DNA from: Lactuca virosa
Taxonomy: Eukaryota > Streptophyta > Magnoliopsida > Asterales > Asteraceae
Reading direction: 5' to 3'
DNA: 64,000 bases
NCBI GenBank assembly: GCA_928212115.1
Contig: CAKMRJ010003334.1
Span: 19,043,127-19,107,126, forward strand
Part shown: positions 48,165 through 60,639 of the stretch, one piece after another
Position numbering within the stretch: position 1 is the stretch's first letter
Layout: each line of letters opens with the position of its first letter
Made by a program: the position numbers and the translations under genes
The notes under the pieces: model-generated
Seen by the model: only the letters and a program-made list of their open reading frames with translations
Databases searched by the model: none
What the model was told of the DNA's origin: nothing

Positions 48165-49211
48165 TCTTAGAGTTTATCCATTAGGACGTTTGGGAGAAAA
48201 GAGATTTGGAAGTTGGAACGGACATTGGTTTGAATTAATGGCTTAATGATTAAGTTGAAGTTTTTGGTAATACATAGGGCGTAGCTTCCCTTATGCGGGG
48301 CTTATATCCATATTTCCCCGTAATTTCCATTATAGGCTTTATGTTAGGCATAGAGCTAGTACGTTGGGCGTACTCGGGCTGAATGTTGACTTTTAACTTT
48401 TTTACCGTTGACCGTTGTCATTGACCAAGTTGGACTTTAGCTCAAATGGGGTAATTTGAGTAGTAGATTGAGGCTTGGTCCATGTTTGATGTTGAGGTGA
48501 CCTGTAGAGCCGATATTTGGAGCAGTGATCAGTTCAGCTATCTTCTAGACTTTGAGGTGAGTTTTCTTCACTATACTCGTGGGTCAAAGGCACCATGCCA
48601 GCCCACTAAGTTGTCTTATGTATCCCGATATATATGTAGGATTTTGTTATGTTGTAGTGATCTGTTAGATTGGTAGATCTGTACGAGTTCCTATACTTGC
48701 TAAATATTGTTTATTTCTTTCATATGTTGGCATATTGGTGGTTGGGTTAAGGCGGGAGGCCAACACACCATGGGTTGAGGTGGTACTGCTTTGTGTGGTA
48801 GACTAACAACCCCATGATGGTTGGGTTAAGGTTATAAGACAACAAACCCTAGATGGTTGGGTTGAGGCAATATGCCAACAAACCATGGATGGATGGCTTG
48901 AGGCCTCGGGCCAACAAACCCTATATGCATGTAATGTAATTGTTATTGTATTATTATGTGGAGTATTTTTGGGAAAATCACTAAACTTTGGCTTACAGTT
49001 GAGGATTTCATGTTTCAGGTACTTCAGATCATCGGGGGAAAGGAAAAGGCTTGATCGTACACATCATCCTATGGATTTTTATGATTTGAGAGATGTCTTG
49101 TTACTCTGATTTTATGACTATGTTTTGGAAACAATGTTGTATATGACGTATGGTTTATGAAAATGGTTTCTGAAAAACAAAAAATTTTATAATGATTTTT
49201 GGGATGTTATA
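48165..49211 (+). repeat. LTR C, right part
   Basis: It continues the sequence broken at 29344. It has further GCGTA(G/C) words (48282, 48360-48390) and four loose repeats of GGTTGGGTTAAGG...CCAACAAACC (48735-48915). It ends GGGATGTTATA, a decayed form of the usual TGTTACA end, three bases before a primer-like site. Confidence 0.55.
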
Positions 49212-49214
49212 AGT

Positions 49215-49226
49215 TGGTATTAGAGC
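49215..49226 (+). other. Primer-binding site of element C (one mismatch)
   Basis: TGGTATTAGAGC differs at one base from the tRNA-iMet site used by the other elements. It marks C as a plus-strand element. Confidence 0.65.
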
Positions 49227-49799
49227 CTTGGTTTGAGAGAATTTGATGAACACTTGTGGGTTTCCAGACTTAAACTAAGGATCTGAAAATTTTTTCAAAA
49301 CTAACCTTAAAAGGACCAACATAAAGTATGCGATGTGTACAATCATCTAGAGCCAAGGAAAATATTCCCTAAGATACCCACACTTGCTTTGTGAATTGAT
49401 GATATGACCGAATTGCATGCTAGTTGTAGGTTAAGGATCTTCAGGAAATGCATGATTGAATTGCATGATTTATGATGTCTAGTAGCCTAGGAGAACTTTT
49501 TAATATTCTATATGGAACTGAAATTATTATTGTGGTTGCTTAGTGTGTGCACCATAGTTGTACGTAACTAAGATTTTATAGCATAAGAATGTTTGATTTA
49601 GCCTTATTACTTGTTCCTTGTCTGGTTGTGGGCTTAGGGTAGAATCAAGTATTCGAGTGTCTATCAATCCAATGTTATATATGATTAGCATGCACGAGTG
49701 GTTGTAGGGATAGTGGAAGTTTCATGGGTGAGTAGGATTTGTAGAAGGCCTGCATAAGGAATGATTAGCCACACTTGAGAGAGTGAGTATATGATGTAT
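49227..49799 (+). other. Leader of element C, no gag left
   Basis: Sequence after the primer site resembles other Gypsy leaders (the TTGTTCCTTGTCTGGTTGTG phrase at 49611 recurs in G1). It ends without any gag, so the rest of C is missing or was replaced by Copia sequence. Confidence 0.4.
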
Positions 49800-50170
49800 T
49801 TGTTGGGTTTTGACAAACAAGAAAAATCGAACTGGATGAATGAAACACAGAAGAAGTGACACTAATGAGTTTTAAAGAAAAGAAAGGTTGTCGATAGTAG
49901 ATCTCAAACAGTAATGAGCCAATTCCTTGGGACGAAATAAAATCAATTGATTTTTGGACCAAATTAACAAACAGATCTAATCAGAAAATACGAACAGAAA
50001 AACGAATCAGATTGAAATAATACCAGATGAACAGTAACAGAAAACATAAGTCTCCATGAACAGTTGCTTGAACAGAAAGTTTGATTCCAAACCGCCAAAA
50101 CACCAAAAATCTTCAATAACTTGGGCAAAAAATCATCAAATCAAGAACCGCTACTTCAAAAATCAATAGA
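49800..50170 (-). other. Leader fragment of a minus-strand Copia element (K)
   Basis: A-rich sequence next to a minus-strand primer site. No gag frame was recognised. It appears to be a 5' leader cut off near 49800. Confidence 0.35.
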
Positions 50171-50182
50171 TCTTCAAGGACC
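50171..50182 (-). other. Primer-binding site of element K
   Basis: Minus-strand TGGTATCAGAGC lies beside an LTR end that reads CTCAACA. Confidence 0.8.
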
Positions 50183-50186
50183 CGCT

Positions 50187-50409
50187 CTGATACCACTTGT
50201 TGAGATTAAAACCCTAATTGTGATTTGATGAACAAGATGCGGAAAATAAGAACAAACACAAATAATGAAGATATGTCGAATGATCACTCGATTTATTCAA
50301 AACATGAGGAATAAATTACACTTTCAGCATAGACTAAAGAATCTAACACTACATAAGAAACCTCACAACGTAATGGCTACATTTTGCCTCACTCTTAACC
50401 CTAATTATG
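50187..50409 (-). repeat. LTR of Copia element K, inner part (split by A)
   Basis: On the plus strand it begins TGTTGAGATT. On the minus strand it has an AATAAATAG box at the A junction, a transcript-like stretch, an AATAAA signal (50296-50301) and an AATCTCAACA end. It is interrupted by Gypsy A at the TTATG site and continues from 60441 to about 60600, where its far edge is unclear. Confidence 0.6.
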
Positions 50410-52853
50410 AGTCACACCCCCAAACCGGAACGGCGTAAACGTTCGGGGGTGGTTGACGTCATGCGTAGTATCACAACAATTGTATCATAGAAAGCATAGT
50501 AAACACAACCAGACATTGAATACATATATGAAAAAAGTTTACATTATTTAATACATAGTTTTGTTCATATCAAAAGTAAAATGGAAAGACGTGACTCTAA
50601 CGCTCCGACTTCTCCAAATTCCTGGAAGTACCTGTCTACTAATTCCCTGAGAATACAAGCAGTTTGAAAGAATATCAACATAAAGCTGGTGAGTTCATAA
50701 GCGTTTAGTTTTTGGTGGAAAATGTTCTTTGATCCTTTTGAAAAGTGTTCCTCAAGAAAATCCTATATTTTCTTAATAAAAGCATGCTTGAAAACTCATT
50801 CCTTCCATGACGTCCAGATTTGTACCAAGATACGTACAATCCAAGGTGTCGTGGAATGAATATGAATATCCGTTGATTACATGATAAACAAATCCGTTTT
50901 GAATATCCCGTTTATACCGGGAAAATCCTATATTTTCCCTAAAGGTTGATGGTTGGTTATTCGTTTTAAGCTGAGGTATGCAAGTATCTACCATACTAAA
51001 ATGAATAAAAGCAGTTTTCTTTTAAAAACCCTGGTTACACCCAGAGGTACATTAGCTTTAAAAAATAAATAAAAGAAAACCATGATGAACTAAGCCCTGA
51101 AGATATTATTATAAATACCCTCCAATAATTAAATCGGTTATTACTTTGAGGTTAGTTCACTTGATTCATTATTACAAAAGTAAATCTCTGTTATCTACAT
51201 TGTGAGTTTCATGACCATAACAGACTAGATATGGCCCGCAACGGTCGATATCCTTAATGACTTTGTCATCCGTAGACCTGCCGGTCCGACTGTAGCTAGC
51301 AGCCAGGTGCGGGATTATCAGTCCCGTATAGATCTATACACAACAGTCACGCTCTCCCTACAAGAGACTCTGGTCACAAGTGCTAGTCCTACACTCTGAT
51401 TCTGTGGGACTGTTACCAAGGACGTGTCTCCAACTAGACTAACAAATTTACAAGTAATAATATGGAAAATCCTTTTCATGATTTGCAGGAATCCTTTATA
51501 AAACGATACATTTTACGACGTGATTCACAAGTTCGTTACCCTAGTTTTGAAAACTGTTTCTACGAGTTGATTTCTTAATCGTTTGGTAAAAACTGTTTTC
51601 CATGTTAAAGGTATACTAGAAATATAATTATCTTAAACAAAATAATATATTTTGAGCACAAGTTTCCTTGTACTTTTGCTTGTATTCCCCCCCTGAAAAC
51701 ATGAAAAACTCGGAAAAAGCGTAGGGGTATGAACTCACAGTTTGACGTGGGAATTGGATGTAGGTCGATAGTAATGATGAGTGTCAATTGAAGCCTCGGA
51801 CACAATTGGATCCTATTTAACATATGGTTGCACATACATGTATTAGGTAAAGGCATAACACTATTTGTTATGGAAGGAAACCACCTTAGGGACTAGGAAA
51901 CACTTGTAATGAAGTGTTACACCACATAAGGTTGCATATAAGGGAAGTATGGCCTCACATAGGAGTTTACGGTCCAAGTGGCATGACCATAAGAGTTTAC
52001 GGTCAAAGTGGTTCACGGTCCTATGTGTTTACGGTTCAATGGGTTTATGGTCCATTGACCTTACGGTCATAAGGTTTTCGGTTCATGGGTCTACGGTTCA
52101 TGGGTTTACGGTTCATGGGTTTACGACCCATGAATATACGGTAATTGAAGGGTGTACGGTCTAAGGAGATACACTAGACTATAAACTCATCAATCTTGCA
52201 CAAATGATGGTTTTCAAGGGCTTCATTCAAAGGCATCGGATTCTAGGGACCATGCTTAGCCTTAGGAAGGGTAAAGGCTATAAGAACACCCCTTTTTAAG
52301 GGTTTACGGTCTATGAAGATTCATAGGACCGTAAACTCTTTTGTTCAAGCAAAGAGTGATGATCTTAAGTCCAAAATGAAGGATTTTAACTCGATTCATA
52401 AAGGGGAAGATGATACTTACGGTTTTTGAATGCAAAGAAGGTGTTTTCGGTCCAAAACACAACCGTGTTCTTGATGATTCTCGATGAAGGTAGAGAGGGA
52501 GTAGAGAGAGAAACCCTTTGAAGTGTTTAAAGTGTGAAATGAAGGCCAAATACCCTATATATAAGGTAGAGTTCTCGGTCAAAGGGAGGGGGTCCACCTG
52601 ACCGTAAACGTGTTTACGGTCTACACGAGTTTACGGTCCGAAACTCGCCCTGACCGTGAACTCGGTGATTTTCGAGGAAGTTTCAAGTTTTTTATGTGAT
52701 TCCCGGTTTATTCCGAATCGTATAAAATGCATATTATTTAGTTTAAACTTAAGGTCCTTCCCAACTTAAGAAATTTGACGGAATTAAATAAAAACCCAAA
52801 TTTTATTAACGGAAACTGGGTAAGGATAACGGGTAAAGTTTCGGGTTGTCACA
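50410..52853 (-). repeat. 3' LTR of A
   Basis: 2444 bp. It holds a TATA box (52556-52564 on the minus strand) and a TTTACGG(T)-rich array at 51960-52150 with more copies at 52303 and 52608-52640. A candidate leader intron runs from the GTGAGT donor at 51738 down to the TTGTATTCTCAG acceptor at 50647 (1092 bp). The TAGATCTATAC block (51325) is shared with G LTRs. Confidence 0.93.
52556..52564 (-). promoter_or_regulatory. TATA box in A 3' LTR
   Basis: Minus-strand TTATATATAGGG, followed by a leader rich in C and T about 30 bp on. The same box is at 60144-60151 in the 5' LTR. Confidence 0.65.
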
Positions 52854-52869
52854 TCATCCCCCCCTTAGA
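52854..52869 (-). other. Polypurine tract of A
   Basis: Minus-strand TAAGGGGGGGATGA directly before TGTGACAACC, after the conserved TTTCGGGACAAAATT box. Confidence 0.8.
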
Positions 52870-52906
52870 GGGAATTTTGTCCCGAAATTCGAACATTGAA
52901 TACAAA

Positions 52907-55900
52907 TCATGAATTAGGAAAGAGATGCGGATACTTCTGTTTCATCTGATCTTCGCGCTCCCAAGTGAATTCGGGTCCCCGTTTGGCATTCCAGTGAACC
53001 TTCACTATCGGGATGCGACTTTGTTTCATTCGTTTGATCTCTCTATCCATGATTTCGACCGGTTCTTCCACAAAGTTTAGGTTCTCGTTGATTTCAATCT
53101 CATCAAGAGGGACCACAAGGGTCTCGTCGGATAAACACTTTTTAAGGTTCGAGACGTGGAAGACGGGATAAATGTTGCTAAGTTCTTGAGGTAAACGAAG
53201 TTTGTAGGCTACGGGACCGATCCTAGCGAGGATCTCGAAGGGTCCTAGGTATCTTGGATTTAGCTTTCCACGCTTTCCAAAGCGTATCATGCCTTTCCAG
53301 GGTGAGACCTTTAGCAGGACACGGTCTCCAACCTGGAACTCCAAGGGTTTTCGTCGTTTATCGGCATAGCTCTTTTTTCTATCTCGTGAGGCTTTCAGTC
53401 GTTCCCGGATTTGTACGATCTTTTCGGTGGTTTCACGGATGATTTCTGGACCAGTGAGAGTGCTGTCGGGGACTTGCTCCTTGGCTAGCTGTGTGTCGCC
53501 CACCTCAGCCCAGCACAGAGGGGATCTGCACTTGCGGCCATAGAGGGCTTCGAAAGGTGCATCCTTGATACTGGTGTGGTAGCTGTTGTTGTTGGAGAAC
53601 TCGACCAAGGGTAAATGGGTGTCCCATGATTTACCGAAGTCAATGACACATGCTCTCAACATGTCTTCCAAGGTCTGGATGGTTCTCTCACTCTGCCCAT
53701 CTGTCTGAGGATGGTAAGCTGTACTCATGTCCAGCTTAGTTCCAAGAGCTTTCTGTAGTGACTGCCAAAACCTCGAAGTGAACCTGCTATCTCGATCGGA
53801 GATAATGGACACAGGCACGCCGTGCAGTCTAACTATCTATTGGATGTAGATTCGTGTGAGTCTTTCCATTTTGAAGGTTTCCTTGATTGGCAGGAAGTGA
53901 GCGGATTTTGTCAATCGGTCGACTATTACCCAGATGGTATCGTACCCACTCGAAGATCTGGGTAATTTAGTGATGAAATCCATAGTATTCCTCTCCCACT
54001 TCCACTCAGGTATCTCTGGCTGCTGGAGCAAACCTGAGGGCTTCTGATATTCGACCTTCACCTTGGCGCAAGTCAGGCACTTGCCCACGAAGGTAGCGTG
54101 TTTTGCTTTCATGTTTGGCCACCAATACAGTTTCTTGAGATCCAGGTACATCTTGTCCGATCCTGGGTGAATGGAGTATCTGGTCTTGTGAGCTTCTTTC
54201 ATGACAACCTCTCTGTAACCACCGAACTTTGGGGTCCAGATCCAGTCCATGAAATAATAGACTCCGTCTCCCTTGATCTCTAGGTTCTTTTCCATTCCTC
54301 TCAAGGCTTCACCCGACATGTTTTCTGGTTTTATGGCTTCCAGCTGAGCCTCCTTGATTTGCGCGGATAAATGGGAATGGATAGTCATGGTCAGTGCCTT
54401 CACTCTACGACCTGAGCACTCATTCCGGCTGAGGGCATCTGCCACCACATTAGCCTTACCGGGATGGTAGCGTATTTCACACTCATAATCGTTGAGTAGC
54501 TCAACCCATCGCCGTTGTCTCATGTTCAACTCCTTCTGGTCAAAAATATGATGCATGCTTTTATGGTTAGTGAAGATAGTGCACTTGGTTCTGTAGAGAT
54601 AATGTCTCCATATCTTCAAAGCGAGGACCACTGCTCCCAATTCCAGATCGTGAGTTGTATAGTTGACTTCGTGTGTTTTCAACTACCTCGAGGCATAGGC
54701 GGTAACCTTTCCTCGTTGCATAAGCACACAGCCTAGACCCTGATTGGATGCATCACCATAGACCACGAAGTCCTCCGTTCCTTCGGGCAGGGACAAGATA
54801 GGTGCGCTGCATAGGGCCTGCTTCAATGTTTGAAACGCAGTGTCTTGCTTGACTCCCCAACTAAAGGTTACACCTTTCTGTGTCAGGGTAGTTAAAGGCT
54901 TGGCGATTTTGGAGAAGTTCTGGATAAACCTGCGATAGTAGCCCGCGAGACCCAAGAATTGCCAGATTTCTGTGGGTGTTTTTGGTGCAGACCAATTCTC
55001 AATCGCTTTGATTTTGGATGGGTCCACATGTATGCCTTCCTCGCTAACCACGTGACCGAGGAAAGTTACCTTCCTAATCCAGAACTCACACTTGGAAAAT
55101 TTTGCATAAAGCTTCTCCGCCCTTAGTGTTTCCAGCACCTGCCTCAAGTACTGTTTATGATCGTTCTCACTCCGAGAATAGACAAGTATATCATCGATGA
55201 ACACGATCACGAACTTGTCCAGGAAAGGGCGGCACACCTGATTCATCAGGTCCATGAATACTGCCGATGCGTTGGTCAGACCAAAGGGCATTATTACAAA
55301 CTCGTAGTGTCCGTAGCGAGTTCGGAATGCTGTTTTGGGCACATCTTTCTCGTGAACTCGCAACTGATGGTACCCTGATCTTAGATCTATCTTTGAAAAA
55401 TAGCTGGCTCCCTGAAGTTGGTCGAAGAGGTCGTCGATTCTGGGTAAGGGATATCAGTTCTTGATGGTCAGCTTATTCAGTTCTCGGTAGTCAATGCACA
55501 TCTGAAAGGATCCATCTTTCTTTTTCACGAATAAGATTGAGGCTCCCCGGGGTGAGGAACTCGGTCTTATGAATCCTTTGTTGATCAGCTCATTGAGCTG
55601 GTTGGATAACTCTTGCATCTCTACCGGCGCTAGACGGTATAGGGATTTAGCTACAGGAGTAGCTCCGGGGATTAAATCGATACGAAACTCGACTTGGCGC
55701 TCGGGAGGAATCCCTGGAAGATCTTCGGGGAAGACATCAGGAAAATTGCAGACTTCGGGGATGCTCTCGAGGTCCTAAACTTTTTGCGTTTCATTAACAG
55801 CATGAGCTAGAAACGCATGGCATTCCTTCCGCAGATATTTCTGGGCTTTGATGCATGAAATGATACGAAGGTTCAGACTAGGCTTATCACCGTAAATCAT

Positions 55901-57439
55901 GAGAGCTTCACCAGAGGGAAGATTGAGACGGATGGCTTTCTCGAAGCAAAGGATATCAACGCGATTGGGGCTTAACCAATCCATGCCGATAATGACATCG
56001 AAACTTTTAATGGATACAGGCATAAGATCGATGGGAAAGGAATGATTGCCTGTGGTGAGAGTACAGTCTATGAATATGTCGTTCGTGCTCTCTTTCTTTC
56101 CGTTAGCCATCTCGACGGTGAATGTTTCGGTTAAAGGTTGAGATTTACATTTGATTAGGTGCTTGAATGCATGACTAACAAAACTTCTCTCCGCACCAGA
56201 ATCGAAAATAATGCATGCATAAGAGTTGTCAAGGAGGAACGTACCCGAAACAACGGTAGGATCAGCGACCGCTTCCTCCTGGCCCATTGCCAGCACCCTC
56301 CCTGCATTTGCACCTGTAGTTGCCTAGGGACAATCTCTCTTAAAGTGTCCAACCTCTCCACAGCCATAACAAGCTTGACCGGCACCCACTCCAGGAGCTT
56401 GATTGGTTGGTTGGACTGGTCCCTTGCAGAAACGAGTTGTGTGTCCCTTTTTGCCACAGCTGGTGCACGCCATCTCCCGGCACTGCCCCTGGTGATGGTA
56501 GTTGCACTTGTTGCACAGAGGTAGTTTTCCAACATAGCGGCTGGGGGTTGTTGAAGTAACGGGGACTGCAGTAGGAGTAGTAGCAGTGTGGACTGCCACC
56601 GTTTGTTGTTTCTTGGAGGGCTCCTGCGAAGACTGACCCTTCCGTTTGTTACTGGACTTCTTCTTCTTCCCACCATTCTCCTTTTGTGGCTCGGGGACAG
56701 CTGCCACCTCATCAATATCAGCTCTATGATCGATTAGAGTCTGCGCCAGATCCTTGGCTCTTTCAAAGGTTGTCGGCCTAGCAGCCAAGACATTTCCTTT
56801 GGTGGGTTGAGTCAGTCCCCAGATTTATCTCTCAATTTTCTTGCTTTCCGGGGTGACCATTCCCGGACAGAAGAGAGCCAAATCACATAATCTAGCGGTG
56901 TAGGAAGCGATGTCAGATCCCTTCATCTTCAGATTCCAAAGTTCGTGCTCCAACTTTTGCACCTCGCCCCTCGGGCAGTATTCCGCAAGCATGAGTTCCT
57001 TCAGTCTTTCCCAACCCATGGCATTAGCCACTGTCAGGGTTAGGGTTTTGACTCGACCATTCCACCAGGTCAAAGCTCTGTCAGTGAAGGTGCAGGCGGC
57101 GAACTTCACCTTGTTGGCTTTGGAACAGGTGCAAATTTCGAAGATGGATTCGATCTTCTCGAACCATCGAGTCAGGGCGATAACTCCTCCGTTTCCGTTG
57201 AAGGACTTGGGCTTTGCAGTCATAAAGTCCTTGTAGGAACACTCCTTTTGTTGTCCCTGACTTCCGTCTTGTCTTTGAGGATCAGTTCCACCTCCAGCCC
57301 CTCCAGCGTTCACTTGTGCCATTGCTGCAGTCACGGCGGCGGTAACTGCTGCCTGGAACATGACGGGGTCAAACTGAGGGGGTGGTGGTGGTGGCGGTGC
57401 GTCGTCGTTTCTCCTGTCGGATCTTCGGCGGGGAGGCAT
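52907..57439 (-). pseudogene. gag-pol polyprotein of A with six in-frame stops
   Basis: The minus-strand start at 57439 opens Gag (MPPRR, proline run, QFDP). Zinc knuckles lie at about 56540-56450 and 56375-56335. The protease Asp-Ser-Gly is near 56203, the RT with intact FIDD at 55190-55201, RNase H about 54770-54410, the integrase zinc region and D,D,E core at about 54190-53550, and a chromodomain at about 53110-52910. Stops: 56825-56827, 56324-56326, 55775-55777, 55454-55456, 54683-54685 and 53837-53839. There is no frameshift over 4.5 kb, so all damage is by point changes. It has the typical single-frame structure of Tekay-like chromoviruses, where the chromodomain steers integration to heterochromatin (family knowledge). 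Confidence 0.95.
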
Positions 57440-57998
57440 CTTGTCCTAGAAACAACCAGGAAGAAGAGGATGGTAAGTCCTCGAGATATATGAAACAAGA
57501 TATATCTCATCCTGATAATAAAAGTGTTCTACCAAGTGATAAACAAAGAAAAGATTACTAACGCAAGTAAATTATCGCTTAAGGGAGAAGAGGTAGTAAC
57601 ACTTGGAATGAATCTACATACGGAATTTGGCTCTAGCTAAAATACTCCTATAGTATTTTATGATGAATGTTTTTGGTAAGTTTTAGGCCTGCTGTAACAC
57701 CACAATCACTCCCAAGCACATGTTGGTCATGTCTCGAATGAATATAGTTGATCAGGCTATATTGATCCTAGACATGATTACATAACTGCCCAGGTTTAAC
57801 CGTGATATCCAACATCCAAATACTTTTGTTTTGTTCTATTTATGACTCTGATTCAGGTACTTAGGTATACTTGTATACTTTTTATAAAAATACTTATATT
57901 TTTGAAAGTATACTTTTAGTTTAGAGCACTTAGGCCCCTTAACGTTTATAGTTGTATACCATGTAAGGTTCAGTATACTTAGTTCGCTATAAACAAGG
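57440..57998 (-). other. 5' leader of A, no pre-gag ORF
   Basis: It resembles the first part of the G3 leader (the ACATGTTGGTCAT...TTACATAACTGCCC block, about 57717-57794, matches 12800-12890 in reverse). It lacks the coiled-coil ORF that G3 has between this block and gag. Confidence 0.6.
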
Positions 57999-58010
57999 GC
58001 TCTGATACCA
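57999..58010 (-). other. Primer-binding site of A
   Basis: Minus-strand TGGTATCAGAGC, three bases from the LTR end. Confidence 0.92.
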
Positions 58011-58013
58011 ATC

Positions 58014-60440
58014 TGTCACACCCCCAAACCGGAATGGCGGAAACGTTCGGGGGTGGTTGACGTCATGCGTAGTATCACAACAATTGTATCATAGCAATCA
58101 TAGTAAACACAACCAGACACTGAATACATATATGAAAAGAGTTTACATTATTTAATACATAGTTTTGTTAATATCAAAAGTAAAATGGAAAGACGTGACT
58201 CTAACGCTCCGACTTCTCCAAATTCCTGGAAGTACCTGTCTACTAATTCCCTGAGAATACAAGCAGTTTGAAAGAATATCACCATAAAGCTGGTGAGTTC
58301 ATAAGTGTTTAGTTTTTGGTGGAAAATGTTCTTTGATCCTTTTGAAAAGTGTTCCTCAAGAAAATCCTATATTTTCTTAATAAAAGCATGCTTGAAAACC
58401 CATTCCTTCCATGACGTCCAGATTTGTACCAAGATACGTACAATCCAAGGTGTCGTGGAATGAATATGAATATTCGTTGATTACATGATAAACAACTCCG
58501 TTTTGAATAGCCGGTTTATCCCGGGAAAATCCGATATTTTCCCTAAAGGTTGATGGTTGGTTATTCGTTTTAAGCTGAGGTATGCAAGTATCTACCATAC
58601 TCGTATTAATAAAAGCAGTTTTCTTTTAAAAACCCTGGTTACACCCAGAGGTACATTAGCTTTAAAAACTAAATAAAAGAAAACCGTGATGAACTAAGCC
58701 CTGAAGATATTATTATTAATACCCTCCAGTAATTAAATCGGTTATTACTTTGAGGTTAGTTCACTTGATTCATTATTACAAAAGTAAATCTCTGTTATCT
58801 ACATTGTGAGTTTCATGACCATAACAGACTGGATATGGCCCGCAACGGCCGATATCCTTAATGACTTTGTCACCCGTAGACCTGCCGGTCCGACTGTAGC
58901 TAGCAGCCAGGTGCGGGATTGTCAGTCCCGTATAGATCTATACACAACAGTCACGCTCTCCCTACAAGAGACTCTGGTCACAAGTGCTAGTCCTACACTC
59001 TGATTATGTGGGAGTGTTACCAAGGACGTGTCTCCAACTAGACTAACAAATTTACAAGTAATAATATGGAAAATCCTTTTGATGATTTGCAGGAATCCTT
59101 TATAAAACGATACATTGTACGACGTGATTCACAAGTTCGTTACCCTAGTTTTGAAAACTGTTTCTACGACTTGATTTCTTAATCGTTTGGTAAAAACTGT
59201 TTTCCATGTTAAAGGTATACTAGAAATATAATTATCATAAACAAAATAATATATTTTGAGCACAAGTTTCCTTGTACTTTTGCTTGTATTCCCTCCCTGA
59301 AAACATGAAAAACTCGGAAAAAGCGTAGGGGTATGAACTCACAGTTTGACGTGGGATTTGGATGTAGGTCGATAGTAATGCTGAGTGTCAATTGAAGCCT
59401 CGGACACAATTGGATCCTATTTAACATATGGTTGCACATACATGTATTAGGTAAAGGCATAACACTATTTGTTATGGAAGGAAACCACCTTAGGGACTAG
59501 GAAACACTTGTAATGAAGTGTTACACCACATAGGGTTGCATATAAGGGACGTATGGCCACACATAGGAGTTTACGGTCCAAGTGGCATGACCATAAGAGT
59601 TTACGGTCAAAGTGGTTCACGGTCCTATGTGTTTACGGTCCATTGACCTTACGGTCATAAGGTTTACGGTCCATGGGTTTACAGTTCATGGGTTTACGGT
59701 TCATGGGTTTACGACCCATGAATATACGGTTATTGAAGGGTGTACGGTCTAAGGAGATACACTAGACCGTAAACTCATCAATCTTGCACAAATGATGGTT
59801 TTCAAGGGCTTCATTCAAAGGCATCAGATTCTTGGGACCATGCTTAGCCTTGGGAAGGGTAAAGGCTATAAGAACACCCTTTTTTAAGGGTTTACGGTCT
59901 ATGAAGATTCATAGGACTGTCAACTCTTTTGTTCAAGCAAAGAGTGATGATCTTAAGTCCAAAATGAAGGATTTTAACTCGATTCATGAAGGGGAAGATG
60001 ATACTTACGGTTTTTGAAGTCAAAGAAGGTGTTTTCGGTCCAAAACACAACCGTGTTCTTGAGGATTCTCGACGAAGGTAGAGAGGGAGTAGAGAGAGAA
60101 AGCCTTTGAAGTGTTTAAAGTGTGAAATGAAGGCCAAATACCCTATATATAGGGTAGAGTTCTCGGTCAAAGGGAGGGGGGTCCACCTGACCGTAAACGT
60201 GTTTACGGTCTACACAAGTTTACGGTCGTAAACTCGCCCTGACCGTGAACTCGGTGATTTTCGAGGAAGTTTCAAGTTTTTCGTGTGATTCCCGGTTTAT
60301 TCCGAATCGTATAAAATGCATATTATTTATTTAAAACTTAAGGTCCTTCCCAACTTAAGAAATTTGGGAATTAAATAAAAACCCAAATTTTATTAACGGA
60401 AATTGGGTAAGGATAACGGGAAAAGTTTCGGGTTGTCACA
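58014..60440 (-). repeat. 5' LTR of A
   Basis: 2427 bp, colinear with the 3' LTR. One repeat unit of the TTTACGG array is missing here (after 59636). The candidate leader intron (59342 down to 58251) has the same 1092-bp length as in the other LTR. The G-tract after the donor is interrupted here (CCCTCCC on plus, 59291). Confidence 0.94.
60144..60151 (-). promoter_or_regulatory. TATA box in A 5' LTR
   Basis: Minus-strand CTATATATAGGG, with the same context as in the 3' LTR. Confidence 0.65.
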
Positions 60441-60639
60441 TTATGAATAATACATGACTATTTATTGGGAAAAGACAAGTCTTGGGCTTTTAACCTACAC
60501 TTCATCAAGGGGCCCATTGCCATAATCCATGGAGTACTTTGAAACCCTACATAAACTAAAACTCGTACTGTCTGTAGATCTACTAGACTACGAAGGCCTC
60601 CAGTCAGGTATTCTCCTTCAATAAACTTCTTGTTGCTGA
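60441..60639 (-). repeat. Outer part of Copia LTR K and junction to element T
   Basis: The first bases repeat the TTATG target site of A and continue the K LTR. Where K ends and T begins cannot be fixed by eye. A minus-strand frame is open through most of it but resembles nothing I know. Confidence 0.4.

Larger units (their letters stand above)
50410..60440 (-). mobile_element. Nearly full-length Ty3/Gypsy chromovirus A (10.0 kb)
   Basis: 3' LTR 50410-52853, pol and gag in one frame at 52907-57439, leader, primer site 57999-58010 and 5' LTR 58014-60440, all on the minus strand. The TTATG target duplication is at 50405-50409 and 60441-60445, and the next base also matches (TTATGA). The LTR ends are TGTGACA...TGTGACA with the last base of the 3' LTR changed. 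LTRs are about 2.43 kb and very similar, with a few indels in the TTTACGG array. It has the same lineage and domain order as G1. Confidence 0.95.
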
